This document shows, piece by piece, positions 9,104 to 17,819 of a stretch of 64,000 nucleotides of DNA. Positions within the stretch are counted from its first letter, which is position 1. Each line of letters begins with the position of its first letter. The notes beneath the pieces were generated by a model. The model ran no database searches. It was not told the origin of the DNA and was given only the letters and a program-made list of their open reading frames with translations. Location: the NCBI GenBank assembly GCA_022711755.1, contig JAKLEA010000023.1, forward strand, positions 36,303 through 100,302. Reading direction: 5' to 3'. The position numbers and the translations under genes are program-made. This stretch comes from Planctomycetota bacterium. GTDB lineage: Bacteria; Planctomycetota; Brocadiia; SM23-32; JAKLEA01.

Positions 9104-9757
9104 TTAGGCGTTCACTGAAGTCAGGCCCTCGCGTATCGCGAACTTCGTCAACTCGGCGATTGAACGCATGTCCAGCTTGTCCATGATCTGTTTGCGGTGC
9201 GATTCGATGGTCTTTGCGCTCACGCCGAGCATTTTCGCCGCAGTCTTGGTCGAGTTTCCGTCCGCCAGCAGCTGGAGGACTTCCCGCTCGCGCGGCGTCA
9301 GAACGCTGACGGCGGACGTCTCCTTGCCGGAAATCCGCTTCACCAGGTTGTCCACGACGACTCCGGCTATGTCCGGGCTGAGATACGTCTTCCCGGACAG
9401 GACGAGACGCACGGCCTTGACGAGTTCATCGCCCGCGCAATTCTTGAGCAAATACCCCGCCGCGCCGGCGGCCAGCGCCTCGGCGACGATCTCCTTGTCC
9501 GTATGCACGGAAAGGATCAGGACCTTGGAGCCTGGAATCTCCGCCGCGATGCGCCGGGTGGCCTGGATGCCGTTGAGGTTGGGCATCGTCACATCCATTA
9601 TCACGATGTCGGGCTTTGTTTCCCTGGCCAGGTCTATTGCCGCCTGGCCGTTGTCCGCCTCGCCGACCACCTCCATGTCCGCCTCGTCGGAGATCAGGCC
9701 GCGCAGCCCTCCCCGCATAATGCAGTGATCGTCTGCGATAAGAACGCGAATACTCAT
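9104..9757 (-). CDS. NarL/FixJ-family response regulator
   Basis: A 217-residue regulator: receiver domain (about 1-120) with the acidic pair DD (residues 9-10), phosphoacceptor Asp55 in DIVIMDVTMPN, a Thr/Ser-type switch in VLILSVHTD and the conserved Lys in GYLLKNC; then a LuxR-type HTH (about 148-212; LTPREREVLQLLADGNSTK, LGVSAKTIESHRKQIMDKL). It is the cognate partner of the downstream histidine kinase. I chose the second ATG (9757) because GGAGG sits 7 bases before it but directly abuts the first ATG at 9763. A TTGATT-N16-TAGAAT promoter lies about 75 bases upstream. A divergent promoter for the DUF432/mscS operon is nearby, making that operon a possible target. Confidence 0.93.
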   Translation of the reverse strand: MSIRVLIADDHCIMRGGLRGLISDEADMEVVGEADNGQAAIDLARETKPDIVIMDVTMPNLNGIQATRRIAAEIPGSKVLILSVHTDKEIVAEALAAGAAGYLLKNCAGDELVKAVRLVLSGKTYLSPDIAGVVVDNLVKRISGKETSAVSVLTPREREVLQLLADGNSTKTAAKMLGVSAKTIESHRKQIMDKLDMRSIAELTKFAIREGLTSVNA

Positions 9758-9835
9758 CTCCATTCCTCCGGTTGCCGCTGACCCCGAATCGCCCGGGGGG
9801 ACAAGAAAGGAAAGAACCTTATGTAACCGGAGGGT

Positions 9836-9863
9836 ATTCTACAATCAAATCTCTAATAATCAA
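9836..9863 (-). promoter_or_regulatory. Promoter for the response regulator/kinase operon
   Basis: Minus strand TTGATT (9863-9858), 16 bases, TAGAAT (9841-9836), in an AT-rich stretch, about 80 bases before the regulator start. Confidence 0.55.
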
Positions 9864-9941
9864 ACATGGCGTTCACGATTGTGCAAGGGCGGGATAATCC
9901 TCGCCCGAGGCGGGACGATAATGACAATTTGACGCCTCATG

Positions 9942-9970
9942 CTGACATGCGGAAGGCAGTATGATATTAT
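9942..9970 (+). promoter_or_regulatory. Promoter for DUF432/mscS operon
   Basis: CTGACA (9942-9947), 17 bases, TATTAT (9965-9970). Transcription would begin near 9977. This rules out the longer in-frame start at 9939 and supports the start at 10056. Confidence 0.6.
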
Positions 9971-10055
9971 TGTCAATCTCAGGCCGTGTCAGGTTCCGCC
10001 GACAAGCGGAACAACGCTTCGGAAATTCATTCTGGGAGATTACAGGTTTCAAGCG

Positions 10056-10841
10056 ATGGAGACATGGGAACAGATAAATCTTGAGATCGGGCAGTGCGCA
10101 ATGGCGCAGGCGGGGCCGATGACGCTGTGGGTGCGACGCGCAGAGAACGAGTGGCATGTCTTTTCGCGGCGCGAGCCATGCGTTACGCGGGGGTTTTCCT
10201 TCCAGAGATGCGATAACCCGCCTGAAAACGCCGAATGGGCGCGCTGGGCGGCGGAAATCAAAACAGGCGACGTTCGTCTCGTTCCGGCAATGCCGGACAG
10301 GCCGGTGATCGTGTCTCCGGACGTTGAAGTCGTGATTCCCCGGAAGTGCAGCGCGCTTTTCCTTGTCGGCATCCCGCCATGGATACGGGTGGAGGTCGGA
10401 CCGGAACCTCGACTAGTTGTTTTCGACAGCCCATCCGCCATGCTTGCGAACACATGGTTCGGGGACCAGATGCAGGGGACGCTCTGCTATTCCCTGCGTC
10501 ATGCGCCTCAGCGCTCTCCGGACAGGCTGAGCGCGGGCAGGGCGATCTGCCCGGTCCAATTTACCAACGAGACAGACAAGGATCTGAAGTTCGAAAAGCT
10601 CTGCCTGAACACCGATGGACTCGGGGTCTACGAGGGGGAGGGGCGATTATGGACGGACACCGTTGAGCTTGCCTTCCGGGAGGGGAACCGCCCGTGCGAC
10701 GCCACCTGCGCGGGCCAGGCGCCGGCAATGGCCGGGACGGTTCGTAAACTATGCGAACCGCGAAATCCCGGAAAGAAACAGATCATAGGCCAGAGCGGAC
10801 TTGGGACATTCACAAGCATTTTGAGACATTCCGGGAGATAG
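10056..10841 (+). CDS. DUF432-like protein, MscS partner
   Basis: A 261-residue soluble protein resembling DUF432: VVIPRKCSALFLVGIPPWIRV, NTWFGDQMQGTLCYSL, CPVQFTNETDKDLKFEKL and GRLWTDTVELAF fit the family's beta-rich pattern of a Pro-Pro turn, a WFG...G.LCY block and a late LWTD strand. DUF432 genes commonly sit beside mechanosensitive channel genes, and here only three bases separate its stop from the mscS-like start, so the two are co-translated. The biochemical role is not established; modulation of the channel is an inference from linkage. The start at 10056 is chosen because the predicted promoter lies between it and the only longer alternative. The C-terminal 45 residues are poorly conserved-looking. 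Confidence 0.7.
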   Translation: METWEQINLEIGQCAMAQAGPMTLWVRRAENEWHVFSRREPCVTRGFSFQRCDNPPENAEWARWAAEIKTGDVRLVPAMPDRPVIVSPDVEVVIPRKCSALFLVGIPPWIRVEVGPEPRLVVFDSPSAMLANTWFGDQMQGTLCYSLRHAPQRSPDRLSAGRAICPVQFTNETDKDLKFEKLCLNTDGLGVYEGEGRLWTDTVELAFREGNRPCDATCAGQAPAMAGTVRKLCEPRNPGKKQIIGQSGLGTFTSILRHSGR

Positions 10842-10844
10842 GAC

Positions 10845-11717
10845 ATGCTGGCTGCGATGGAAATGGACTGGCGCGCCCTGTCGCAGGATCGCGTCGTGGT
10901 GGGCGTGGTCAAGACGCTCATCATGCTGGCAATCGGCGTTCCAGCGATACGAATGGCGTCTTACCTGATAGCGAAAAACGGCGGCAAACGGTTCTCGCCA
11001 CAGTCCGCAATGCTTCTGCGAAAGACGGTGACGTACGGCGGGGCGATCATGCTTTTCATGCTGATACTGGACCAGCTCGGTTTCGAGCTTACCGCCCTGC
11101 TGGGCGCGGCGGGCGTGGTAGGCCTGGCGCTCGGTTTCGCATCGCAGACCAGCGTGTCCAATATCATCAGCGGAATCTTTCTCATCTCGGAGAAGCCCTT
11201 TTCAGTCGGGGACGTGATACAAGTCGGCGACAAAACCGGCGTGGTCCTGTCGGTTGACCTGCTTTCTGTGAAAATGAGGACTTTCGACAACAAGTATGTC
11301 CGCGTGCCCAATGAGAGCCTCATCAAGATGGACGTGGTGAACATTACGCGCTTTCCCATCCGGCGCATGGACATCATTGTCGGCGTCGCCTACAAGGAGG
11401 ACGTCAAGCGCGTGAAGGCGATTCTGCTGGACATAGCGCTGAAGAACCAATACTGCCTTGACGATCCGGCTCCGCTCATCATCCTGAATAACTTCGGAGA
11501 CTCGGCGCTGGAGTTCAAATACGGGCTATGGGTGGCAAAGGAGGATTACCTGAATCTCCTGAGCACCATAACGGATGAGATCAAGGAACGTTTTGACGCC
11601 GAGGGCATCGAAATACCGTTCCCGCACTTGTCGCTTTACAGCGGATCGGTCACCGATCCGTTCCCGATCAGGATTGTCGGCGGCGCGGATCCCGGCGCGC
11701 CGCCTCGCGGGATGTAA
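10845..11717 (+). CDS. MscS-family mechanosensitive channel
   Basis: A 290-residue small-conductance mechanosensitive channel. Transmembrane helices are at about 17-40 and 62-82, followed by the pore-lining Gly/Ala helix (LLGAAGVVGLALGFASQTSV, about 85-104) that is the hallmark of MscS TM3. Then comes the beta domain (FSVGDVIQVGDKTGVVLSV, VRVPNESLIKMDVVN) and the alpha/beta cytoplasmic vestibule (residues 175-275) ending in EGIEIPFPHLSLY. It releases solutes upon hypo-osmotic shock. It begins three bases after the DUF432 stop, within the Shine-Dalgarno-like GGGAGATAG. Other ATGs at codons 5 and 7 could serve as starts. Confidence 0.95.
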   Translation: MLAAMEMDWRALSQDRVVVGVVKTLIMLAIGVPAIRMASYLIAKNGGKRFSPQSAMLLRKTVTYGGAIMLFMLILDQLGFELTALLGAAGVVGLALGFASQTSVSNIISGIFLISEKPFSVGDVIQVGDKTGVVLSVDLLSVKMRTFDNKYVRVPNESLIKMDVVNITRFPIRRMDIIVGVAYKEDVKRVKAILLDIALKNQYCLDDPAPLIILNNFGDSALEFKYGLWVAKEDYLNLLSTITDEIKERFDAEGIEIPFPHLSLYSGSVTDPFPIRIVGGADPGAPPRGM

Positions 11718-11749
11718 CGAAGCGCCTCCGGCGCCGGAGTTCATCGGAT

Positions 11750-12820
11750 ATGGGCGATAACGCATTGGAAGCAGGAGGAAACGGCCCGCGCCGCCTCATG
11801 GACATTGATCCAAGCGACGGCAATCCGCGCAATTCCGAGGGGGCCTTCGCGCTGATGGAGGGGGGGGACGTCCTGCTGGCCTACTCGCGGTTCCTGGGCG
11901 GGGGAGCGGACAACTCCGCCGCGCAGATTTCCGCCCGCTCCGCATCCGCGGGGGAGTGGGAGTGGACCCCTGACAGGATACTGGTTGACACCGAAGGGCG
12001 TGAGAACGTCATGTCCGTCAGCATCATCGGCCTGGCCTCAAACCGGATACTCCTTTTCTACCTCGTCAAGAACGGATGGGGCGATTGCAGGCCGTATTTC
12101 CGCGAGACGACCGACGAGTTCAGAACACTGGAGGCGCGGCGCGAAATTGCCTCCGATCCGGCGTATTACGTTGTCAATAACGACCGCGCGATCGTGACCG
12201 CGTCGGGGCGGATCATCATCCCCGCCGCGCTGCATCCCTGCCCGGACGGAACCCGGGCGACGTGGAGCCATCGCGGAATCTCCCTCTGCTTTTACTCCGA
12301 CGACGGCGGCGCGACATGGAAGCGGAGCAGGACGGAACTGAACGCCCCGCCGGAATCCAAGTCCGGCCTTCAGGAGCCTGGCGTCGTCGAGCTGTCCGAC
12401 GGGCGATTGATGATGTGGGCGCGAACGGACCTGGGATCGCAGTTCATGTCATATTCGTCCGACGGCGGGGAGACGTGGGCGGAGGCGAAACCCGGCAATC
12501 TCGCGTCCCCGCTTTCCCCGGCATCCATCAAGCGCGCGCCGTGGGACGGGCGGTTGCTGGCGGTCTGGAACGACCACTCCGGGCTGCACAAGTTCCCGCA
12601 GGGGCGGCGCACGCCGCTTTGCGTCGCAGTCTCAGAAGACGACGGGAAAACGTGGGCGCCGAGCAAAGTCGTGGAGGATGACCCGGACGGCTGGCACTGT
12701 TACACCGCGATCGCGTTCCCCGGGGAGTCAGTCCTGCTGGCTTATTGCGCCGGAGACAGAAAGATCGGGGGACTCAACAGGCTGAGGGTGACTCTTCTCG
12801 AACGGACGTGGCTGCCTTGA
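11750..12820 (+). CDS. Sialidase-like (BNR/Asp-box) beta-propeller protein
   Basis: A 356-residue protein with no signal peptide. The fold is a six-bladed sialidase propeller: GNPRNSEGAF near the N-terminus, three Asp boxes (SDDGGATWK about residue 183, SSDGGETWA about 229, SEDDGKTWA about 298) and FRE/QEPGVVELSDGRLMMWART in between. Such cytoplasmic sialidase-like proteins act on glycans or glycosides, often not on sialic acid; the catalytic Arg triad cannot be assigned with confidence. It follows the mscS-like gene by 32 bases in the same direction, probably by read-through. The ATG at codon 17 (MDIDPSDGN) is where the conserved part begins and may be the true start. Confidence 0.82.
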   Translation: MGDNALEAGGNGPRRLMDIDPSDGNPRNSEGAFALMEGGDVLLAYSRFLGGGADNSAAQISARSASAGEWEWTPDRILVDTEGRENVMSVSIIGLASNRILLFYLVKNGWGDCRPYFRETTDEFRTLEARREIASDPAYYVVNNDRAIVTASGRIIIPAALHPCPDGTRATWSHRGISLCFYSDDGGATWKRSRTELNAPPESKSGLQEPGVVELSDGRLMMWARTDLGSQFMSYSSDGGETWAEAKPGNLASPLSPASIKRAPWDGRLLAVWNDHSGLHKFPQGRRTPLCVAVSEDDGKTWAPSKVVEDDPDGWHCYTAIAFPGESVLLAYCAGDRKIGGLNRLRVTLLERTWLP

Positions 12821-12862
12821 CGCCGAGAGGCGGCGATTTCTTTCCATCAGGAATCGAGCGCG

Positions 12863-14221
12863 TCACTCGCCCTTCTGCGGCGTCGCCCTGCCGATGCCGG
12901 ACAGACCTTCCATGATTATGTCCGCAATCGCCTGATGGCCCCGCAGGTTCGGCTCGTCCGCCGTCGCCATGTATTCCCCGCAGTAGGCCTTGCGGACAAC
13001 CTCGTCATCCCCCCTGTAGAAGGCGGCGAAAACGTCGGCGCAGGGAACGCCCTCCTGTCCAGCAACCTTCCGCGCCGCCTCAGCGTAATCCTTTGTCATA
13101 TCCGGGTTCCCGACGACGGGCGCCGGGGTCGCTATGATCATGGCTTTTACGCCGCGCTGTTTGAGCAGTTGCGCGACGCCCGACAGAAGTTTTGCAAATT
13201 CCTCAGGCGTGGTCTCCCCGGACTTCGCGTCGCTGCGCCCGTAACTGATGACCGCCAGGTCGGGCGCAGGTTTGGGCCGCGCGGGCGGGGCGTTCGAGTC
13301 CGATTTCAACTCGCGGAAAAACATCTGAAGGCGTATTCGGTGCTCAGCGTCGTCGCGCAGCGTGTCCTTCACGCTGCTGTAGACCTCCGTTGAAATCTTT
13401 TCATTGTTGAAGGTTTCCGCAAGCCTCTGACCCAGCGCGGACGGCCATGCGTATTTGGACCGGGCCTCCCCCCAGTTCCACAACTCCCCGCCCAGCACGC
13501 TTGAATCGCCCAGGACGGCTATCCGAACCGGTTTGCCGGTTTTCAACGCCTCCGCCAGTTCGGGAAATCCCGGCCAGTCCTTCGGCTTGCTGAAGTATTT
13601 CGACGGGGTGAGTACCGGATTGGGCCTGCCGGTGGTTTCGTACGCGGGCGCAGTGACGTCTCCGAACTTCGCGATCTTCACGTCATCCACAAAAATCCTG
13701 AGTTCCCTTTCGCGGCTCTTTATGCTGAATATAAGAGCGGCTATTTTCGCCGTCGGCGAAATCTGATCCAGAAGGTCGGCGCTGCGGAATGCCTTGAAGG
13801 GTATGTCAACGCGCTTCCATTTCTTTTCGGCCAGGCTCATCTCGAAGAAATAGGTTTTTGAAAATCCGCTGGTAGCCAGCCCGACTCGAAGGAAATCAGT
13901 GGCGTAGCCTGTTCCCCGCGCAGCCAGGGAAACGCCGTCGTAGTCGCTCACGCTCAGGCCGTCGCCCTCGCCCAGCGGGGTATAGACGAATGAAAAGAGC
14001 GAGCGATGAATGTTCTGGAACTCAAGCTCCATGCAAACGGGGGGGGTGCAGAAGACGTGCCAGGGGTGTATGAGGATTGCGTTTGGCGCTCCGCCGCATT
14101 CGTAGAAATTGAAGCCGGGATAATCGTTGCAGCCGGGGGGAAGATAATCCTCCGCCGCCCTTCCCTGCACGGACATCGCCGCGACAGTCAGACACGCGAT
14201 CAGAACAGATGCCGCTCTCAT
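12863..14221 (-). CDS. Exported SGNH/GDSL hydrolase with N-terminal jelly-roll
   Basis: A 452-residue protein with a cleavable signal peptide (MRAASVLIACLTVAAMSVQG, cleavage near ARA/AE at about 23). Residues about 40-195 look like a carbohydrate-binding jelly-roll (FLRVGLATSGF, RIFVDDVKIAKFG). The SGNH hydrolase domain spans about 225-445: block I AVLGDSSVLGGELWNWG with the nucleophile Ser, block III in YGRSDAKSG, and a C-terminal D...H pair in DEPNLRGHQAIAD. These enzymes deacylate polysaccharides or act as esterases. The start codon lies one base beyond the trpD stop codon, with GAGGAGG as Shine-Dalgarno, so it is translated in the galK-trpD-SGNH transcript despite the unrelated function. 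Confidence 0.82.
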   Translation of the reverse strand: MRAASVLIACLTVAAMSVQGRAAEDYLPPGCNDYPGFNFYECGGAPNAILIHPWHVFCTPPVCMELEFQNIHRSLFSFVYTPLGEGDGLSVSDYDGVSLAARGTGYATDFLRVGLATSGFSKTYFFEMSLAEKKWKRVDIPFKAFRSADLLDQISPTAKIAALIFSIKSRERELRIFVDDVKIAKFGDVTAPAYETTGRPNPVLTPSKYFSKPKDWPGFPELAEALKTGKPVRIAVLGDSSVLGGELWNWGEARSKYAWPSALGQRLAETFNNEKISTEVYSSVKDTLRDDAEHRIRLQMFFRELKSDSNAPPARPKPAPDLAVISYGRSDAKSGETTPEEFAKLLSGVAQLLKQRGVKAMIIATPAPVVGNPDMTKDYAEAARKVAGQEGVPCADVFAAFYRGDDEVVRKAYCGEYMATADEPNLRGHQAIADIIMEGLSGIGRATPQKGE

Positions 14222-14222
14222 C

Positions 14223-15302
14223 TCATGCCTCCTCAGCGACCGGCTCGTTGCTCAGGGCCGTGAAGCGTTCCAGGCTGGCCGCCGCCCTGCCGGAAGCGAC
14301 AGACTCCCGCGCCGCCTCAAGCCCTTCCGCCAGGTCCTTCGCCCTGCCTGATACGACGATTGCCGCGGCGGCGTTGACCAGCACCAGCCCCGCGCCGGGA
14401 TGATCCTTCCCTGAAAGAACCGCGCGCACGGCCGCCGCGCTTTCCGCCGGGCCGGTCGCCCTTATCGCTTCGCGCGGGACGGGGGCCAGGCCCAACCCGG
14501 CCGGGTCAATCTCCCGGCGCAGAAGCTGGCCGTCAATCAGTTCGCAGACCTGCGTCGGGGCGGACGTTGAAATCTCGTCCATCCCGTCCATGCTGTGGAC
14601 GATCATCAGCCTGACGGAGCCTAGATTGCGCAGCGCCTCGGCGATGACGTCCAGCAGTGCGGGATCGGGAACGCCCATGACCTGACGCCTTACTCCGGCC
14701 GGATTGGTCAGCGGGCCGAGAATGTTAAAGACCGTGCGCGCGCCAAGCTCCCTGCGCGGGCCGATGGCGTGCTTCATCGCCTTGTGGAAGACCGGGGCGA
14801 ACATGAAGCCGAAATTAGTCTCGCGGATGCACCTCTCCACGGCGGGGGGGGGAAGGTCAATCCGCGCGCCGAGCGCCGCAAGAACATCCGCGCTGCCGGT
14901 CGAGCCGGAGGCGGCGCGGTTGCCGTGCTTGGCCACCTTCACTCCCGCGCCGGCGGCGATGAAACCCGCCGCGGTGGACACGTTGATGGTGTTCTTGCCC
15001 GTGCCGCCCGTGCCGCAGGTGTCAATCGCGCAGGGGTCATCCAGGCGGACGCGCTCCGACGCCGCGCGCATGGCCCGCGCGCAGCCCGTTATCTCGGCGA
15101 TGGTTTCGCCCTTCATGCGCAGGGCCACCAGGAACCCGGCGATCTGCGCGGGCGTGGCCAGCCCGGACATGATGCTCGTCATCGCGTCGCGGGCGCGGTC
15201 CTCGCCGAGATCGCGTCGCATAAGCAGGTCCCCCAGCGCCTGCTTCAGACGCGCCTGGGCCTCTTCCTTCAGCTTCTCCTGCTCCTTTTCCTGATCGGTC
15301 AT
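14223..15302 (-). CDS. trpD: Anthranilate phosphoribosyltransferase
   Basis: A 359-residue TrpD that transfers phosphoribose from PRPP to anthranilate in tryptophan synthesis. The N-terminal helical domain has MSGLATPAQIAGFLVALRMKGE-type sequence; the PRPP-binding CGTGGTGKNTINVSTA lies at about 96-111, KHGNRAASGSTGSADVLAALG at about 125-145 and VFNILGPLTNPA further on. It is slightly longer than the usual 340 residues because of a charged N-terminal extension (QEKEQEKLKEEAQARL). The start at 15302 follows GGGGAGCG; an open frame extends to 15398 but would overlap galK. No other trp gene is nearby: it stands between galK and an SGNH hydrolase, so its regulation is not that of a trp operon. Confidence 0.95.
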   Translation of the reverse strand: MTDQEKEQEKLKEEAQARLKQALGDLLMRRDLGEDRARDAMTSIMSGLATPAQIAGFLVALRMKGETIAEITGCARAMRAASERVRLDDPCAIDTCGTGGTGKNTINVSTAAGFIAAGAGVKVAKHGNRAASGSTGSADVLAALGARIDLPPPAVERCIRETNFGFMFAPVFHKAMKHAIGPRRELGARTVFNILGPLTNPAGVRRQVMGVPDPALLDVIAEALRNLGSVRLMIVHSMDGMDEISTSAPTQVCELIDGQLLRREIDPAGLGLAPVPREAIRATGPAESAAAVRAVLSGKDHPGAGLVLVNAAAAIVVSGRAKDLAEGLEAARESVASGRAAASLERFTALSNEPVAEEA

Positions 15303-15355
15303 CGCTCCCCGTCCCCCGTATCTCGTCGGGCGGGCGATCATCGCCCCCCGAAACT

Positions 15356-16516
15356 CTAGGTCGCCGGCTCCACCCGCGCGCCCTCCGCCGGCCTGCACGC
15401 GTAAATCTCCGGTTTAATCCCAGTCGCTTCCTCGTAACGCTGCGACAGGGCGGAGGCGACGTCCGCCTCCGTTCCCGCCCGCGCCAACGCCACCGCGCAG
15501 CCTCCGAACCCGCCGCCCGTCATGCGCGCGCCGTAGACGCCGGGCAGCTTGCGGGCCTCGGCGCTCATCACGTCAAGCTCGATGCAGCTTACCTCGTAAT
15601 CCGACTGAAGGCTGGCGTGGGACTCGTTCATGCGCGCGCCGACGGCCTCGTAGTCGCCCCGCCGCAGCGACTGGACGGCCTGCCCGACGCGGCGATTCTC
15701 CCCGATGACGTGGCGGGCGCGCATTCGCAGCGTCGTCGAAAGCTCGCCGCCCCACTGTTCAAACTCATCCCACGTGAAATCGCGGAGAAGCTTCGCGCCT
15801 GGCTTGTGCCGGGCCATTTCGCGCGCGGCGGTTTCGCACTGCCTGCGGCGGATGTTGTACTGCGAACTGCCAAGCTCGTGCCTGACCATCGTGTTGCAGA
15901 TGAGGATTGACACCGCCCGATCGTCCAGCGGGACAAGCTCGTGCGACAGGTCCATGCAGTCAATCAGCACGGCGGCCCCGCGGCGTCCGAAGATGCTGAC
16001 GAACTGATCCATGATGCCGCATTTGACGCCGACGAATTCGTTCTCCGCGCGCTGGCAGAGGCGGGCCAGCCGCTCCGGTTCGATCTCAACTCCGGCGCAT
16101 TGGATGAAGGCCTGCGCCGCTGCCACCTCGAAGGCGGCGGAGGAGCTTAGGCCCGCGCCCAGCGGAACAGCGCCGGAAATCAGCGCGTCCATCCCCCCGG
16201 GGCGAACGCCCTCCTCGCGCAGGGCGACGGCGACACCCTTGACGTAATTCGTCCAGGGCTGGTCGTCGGACTTCTCTATCCTGCCCAGCTCGAAGGTCTC
16301 CTCACGCTCGTAGAGGACGCTCCAAAGTCTGACCTTTCCGTCGCCGCGCGGTCGGAAGATTATGTCCACGCTGCGGTCAATAGCCAGCGGCAGGACGAAG
16401 CCGCCGTTGTAGTCCGTGTGTTCGCCTATGAGGTTCACGCGCCCCGGCGCCCTGCTCAGGCGGATGTCTCCGGACGCGCCGAATCTTGCCTTGAATTGAT
16501 CAAGCGTTCTGGACAC
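15356..16516 (-). CDS. galK: Galactokinase
   Basis: A 386-residue GHMP kinase that phosphorylates galactose at C1. The galactokinase signature GRVNLIGEHTDYNGGFVLP is at about 25-43, the ATP-binding PLGAGLSSSAAFE at about 118-130, the catalytic Asp in GIMDQFVS, and the C-terminal GARMTGGGFGGCAVAL motif near 345. It heads the galK-trpD-SGNH transcript. No galT or galE lies in the window, so the Leloir partners must be elsewhere or the enzyme may serve a related sugar. The ATG at 16516 is followed directly by the conserved N-terminus. Confidence 0.96.
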   Translation of the reverse strand: MSRTLDQFKARFGASGDIRLSRAPGRVNLIGEHTDYNGGFVLPLAIDRSVDIIFRPRGDGKVRLWSVLYEREETFELGRIEKSDDQPWTNYVKGVAVALREEGVRPGGMDALISGAVPLGAGLSSSAAFEVAAAQAFIQCAGVEIEPERLARLCQRAENEFVGVKCGIMDQFVSIFGRRGAAVLIDCMDLSHELVPLDDRAVSILICNTMVRHELGSSQYNIRRRQCETAAREMARHKPGAKLLRDFTWDEFEQWGGELSTTLRMRARHVIGENRRVGQAVQSLRRGDYEAVGARMNESHASLQSDYEVSCIELDVMSAEARKLPGVYGARMTGGGFGGCAVALARAGTEADVASALSQRYEEATGIKPEIYACRPAEGARVEPAT

Positions 16517-16981
16517 TGCGTAGTCTCTCCAAAGATGTCTGCCGCGCAGCTCGCTGCCTGACGTCCGCCTGCGCGGGAGCGCCCATTAGCATAGCCTGTC
16601 CGACCGGTAAAGCAAAGTGAAACGTCGGACGGCGGAGGGGCTGGATGCGCGGGGGCGCGGACGGGAACGGCGTTCCGCGGCAGGATGCGTCAGAGGCGAA
16701 GCGCAGAGACGCCACGAACACACCACGGCGGCGCGCTTGCGCGGCGGGGTTTGGTCCGACCCAGTTGCCCGGTTGCGGAGTCACCCATCATCTCACTCGC
16801 TTCCGGAAAACGGGTTTGCGAATTGTTGACGGTTGATGCCTTGCCGGGGCGGCAGGCGAGTCTCAGCCGCAGATGCCCCTATTTATAGGGTGTCCAGTCA
16901 AGTGGGGCGGTGGAAGGTCGCCGTTGGAAGGGCGGGGAAATAGGGGCCTATGGATAACAGATTGTGGATGCGTCCGCGCGC
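16517..16981. other. Intergenic region with spaced inverted repeat
   Basis: 465 bases without a supported gene. It contains a 10-bp inverted repeat GCCCCTATTT (16875-16884) / AAATAGGGGC (16938-16947) with a 53-base spacer, and the small palindrome CCCTATTTATAGGG inside it. It separates the upstream region of galK from the end of the MntA-like gene. I see no tRNA or clear promoter. Confidence 0.5.
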
Positions 16982-17323
16982 TCAACGTTGGAGCGTAACA
17001 TCCGCGGGTTTCCTGCCGCATCCTTGCCCTGTTTGGACTTCTTCATATTGCTGAGCAATTATCCCCCTGAAGTCCTCCCCGATTGCGCTCCAATCCAGAA
17101 CGTCAACCACTATGGGCAGGTCGGATTCCTCGAAGGCTTCTCGAAGCCGGAACAACTGAGACCAGGTCAGGCGCTCCGGCCCGATCAATGCAAGGTCGAG
17201 GTCGGAAAACTTCCTGGCGCCGCCAGTCACTCTTGACCCGAACGCGCGAACTTCGCATTCGGGCGCGTGCTTTCGCAATATCGCCTTGACTTCTTGAAGC
17301 TGATCCGGGGGCAGGTCAATCAT
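16982..17323 (-). CDS. mntA: MntA-like minimal nucleotidyltransferase antitoxin
   Basis: A 113-residue minimal nucleotidyltransferase. The active-site signature GSX10DXD is intact (Gly29-Ser30, Asp41 and Asp43, in FGSRVTGGARKFSDLDLALIG-type sequence split over these positions). In the characterised HepT/MntA (type VII) modules this enzyme AMPylates a tyrosine of the HEPN toxin and so neutralises it. The ATG at 17323 overlaps the end of the HepT-like gene by 8 bases, the usual coupled arrangement. A longer frame to 17431 would run through the partner gene and is not used. The C-terminal tail QTGQGCGRKPADVTLQR is not part of the fold. Confidence 0.88.
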   Translation of the reverse strand: MIDLPPDQLQEVKAILRKHAPECEVRAFGSRVTGGARKFSDLDLALIGPERLTWSQLFRLREAFEESDLPIVVDVLDWSAIGEDFRGIIAQQYEEVQTGQGCGRKPADVTLQR

Positions 17324-17738
17324 TGTGCCGCTCCAGCTGATCGAGCAGGCGCTTGGCATCGCCCAGGAACTGCGCGGCCATTTCGAAAACTTCCCGCGCA
17401 ACCGCCCCGTCGTACGTATGAGAGGTGGCATTTCGGGCGTCCGAATAAGCGAACCAGCGGACCGGATCCTCGATCAGACCTTCGCGGGCAGCCGCGCGGA
17501 AGAGGGCTTTCTGGGTCAGGGGATCGGCTTCCGCCAGCGGGGTGTTCAGGTGAACCCAGCGACGCATGAACTTCCAGCAAAGCTCAAACGTGAACTCGAA
17601 GTTCTGAATGACGCCTGCGCGGACGGCGTTCTGCTGGAATTCATTCAGTTCGGACATGAACTCCAGGTCGCGAGCCACCGCCACCGTGTCTTCGAGGGAC
17701 TTTACAGCTTTTTGCAGGCTTGTGAGATCAAGGTCCAT
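17316..17738 (-). CDS. hepT: HepT-like HEPN toxin (HI0074 family)
   Basis: A 140-residue all-helical HEPN protein of the family once named nucleotidyltransferase substrate-binding protein HI0074 (NFEFTFELCWKFMRR, REGLIEDPVRWFAYSDARN). It carries the complete RX4HXY motif (Arg102, His107, Tyr109 in ARNATSHTYD), the RNase centre and AMPylation site of HepT toxins. It is followed by the overlapping MntA-like gene. The start at 17738 is chosen because the -10 box of a strong promoter (17758-17763) would put the transcription start at the next upstream ATG (17753); GAAGAGAA serves as Shine-Dalgarno. Confidence 0.88.
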   Translation of the reverse strand: MDLDLTSLQKAVKSLEDTVAVARDLEFMSELNEFQQNAVRAGVIQNFEFTFELCWKFMRRWVHLNTPLAEADPLTQKALFRAAAREGLIEDPVRWFAYSDARNATSHTYDGAVAREVFEMAAQFLGDAKRLLDQLERHND

Positions 17739-17757
17739 GCGTGTTCTCTTCATATCC

Positions 17758-17785
17758 AGTGTAGTCCGAAATTGGAATCTGTCAA
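17758..17785 (-). promoter_or_regulatory. Promoter of the HepT/MntA-like module
   Basis: Minus strand TTGACA (17785-17780), 16 bases, TACACT (17763-17758). The boxes and spacing are the same as in front of the AbrB/Doc module at 26.6 kb. Confidence 0.7.
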
Positions 17786-17819
17786 CAATGGCCCTCTCGT
17801 CAACACCCCTCGTTTCCGC

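Noticed and set aside
12822..12843. Terminator between the convergent sialidase-like and SGNH genes
   Set aside because: Only a short CGCC/GGCG stem with ATTTCTTT after it; too weak to list as a feature.
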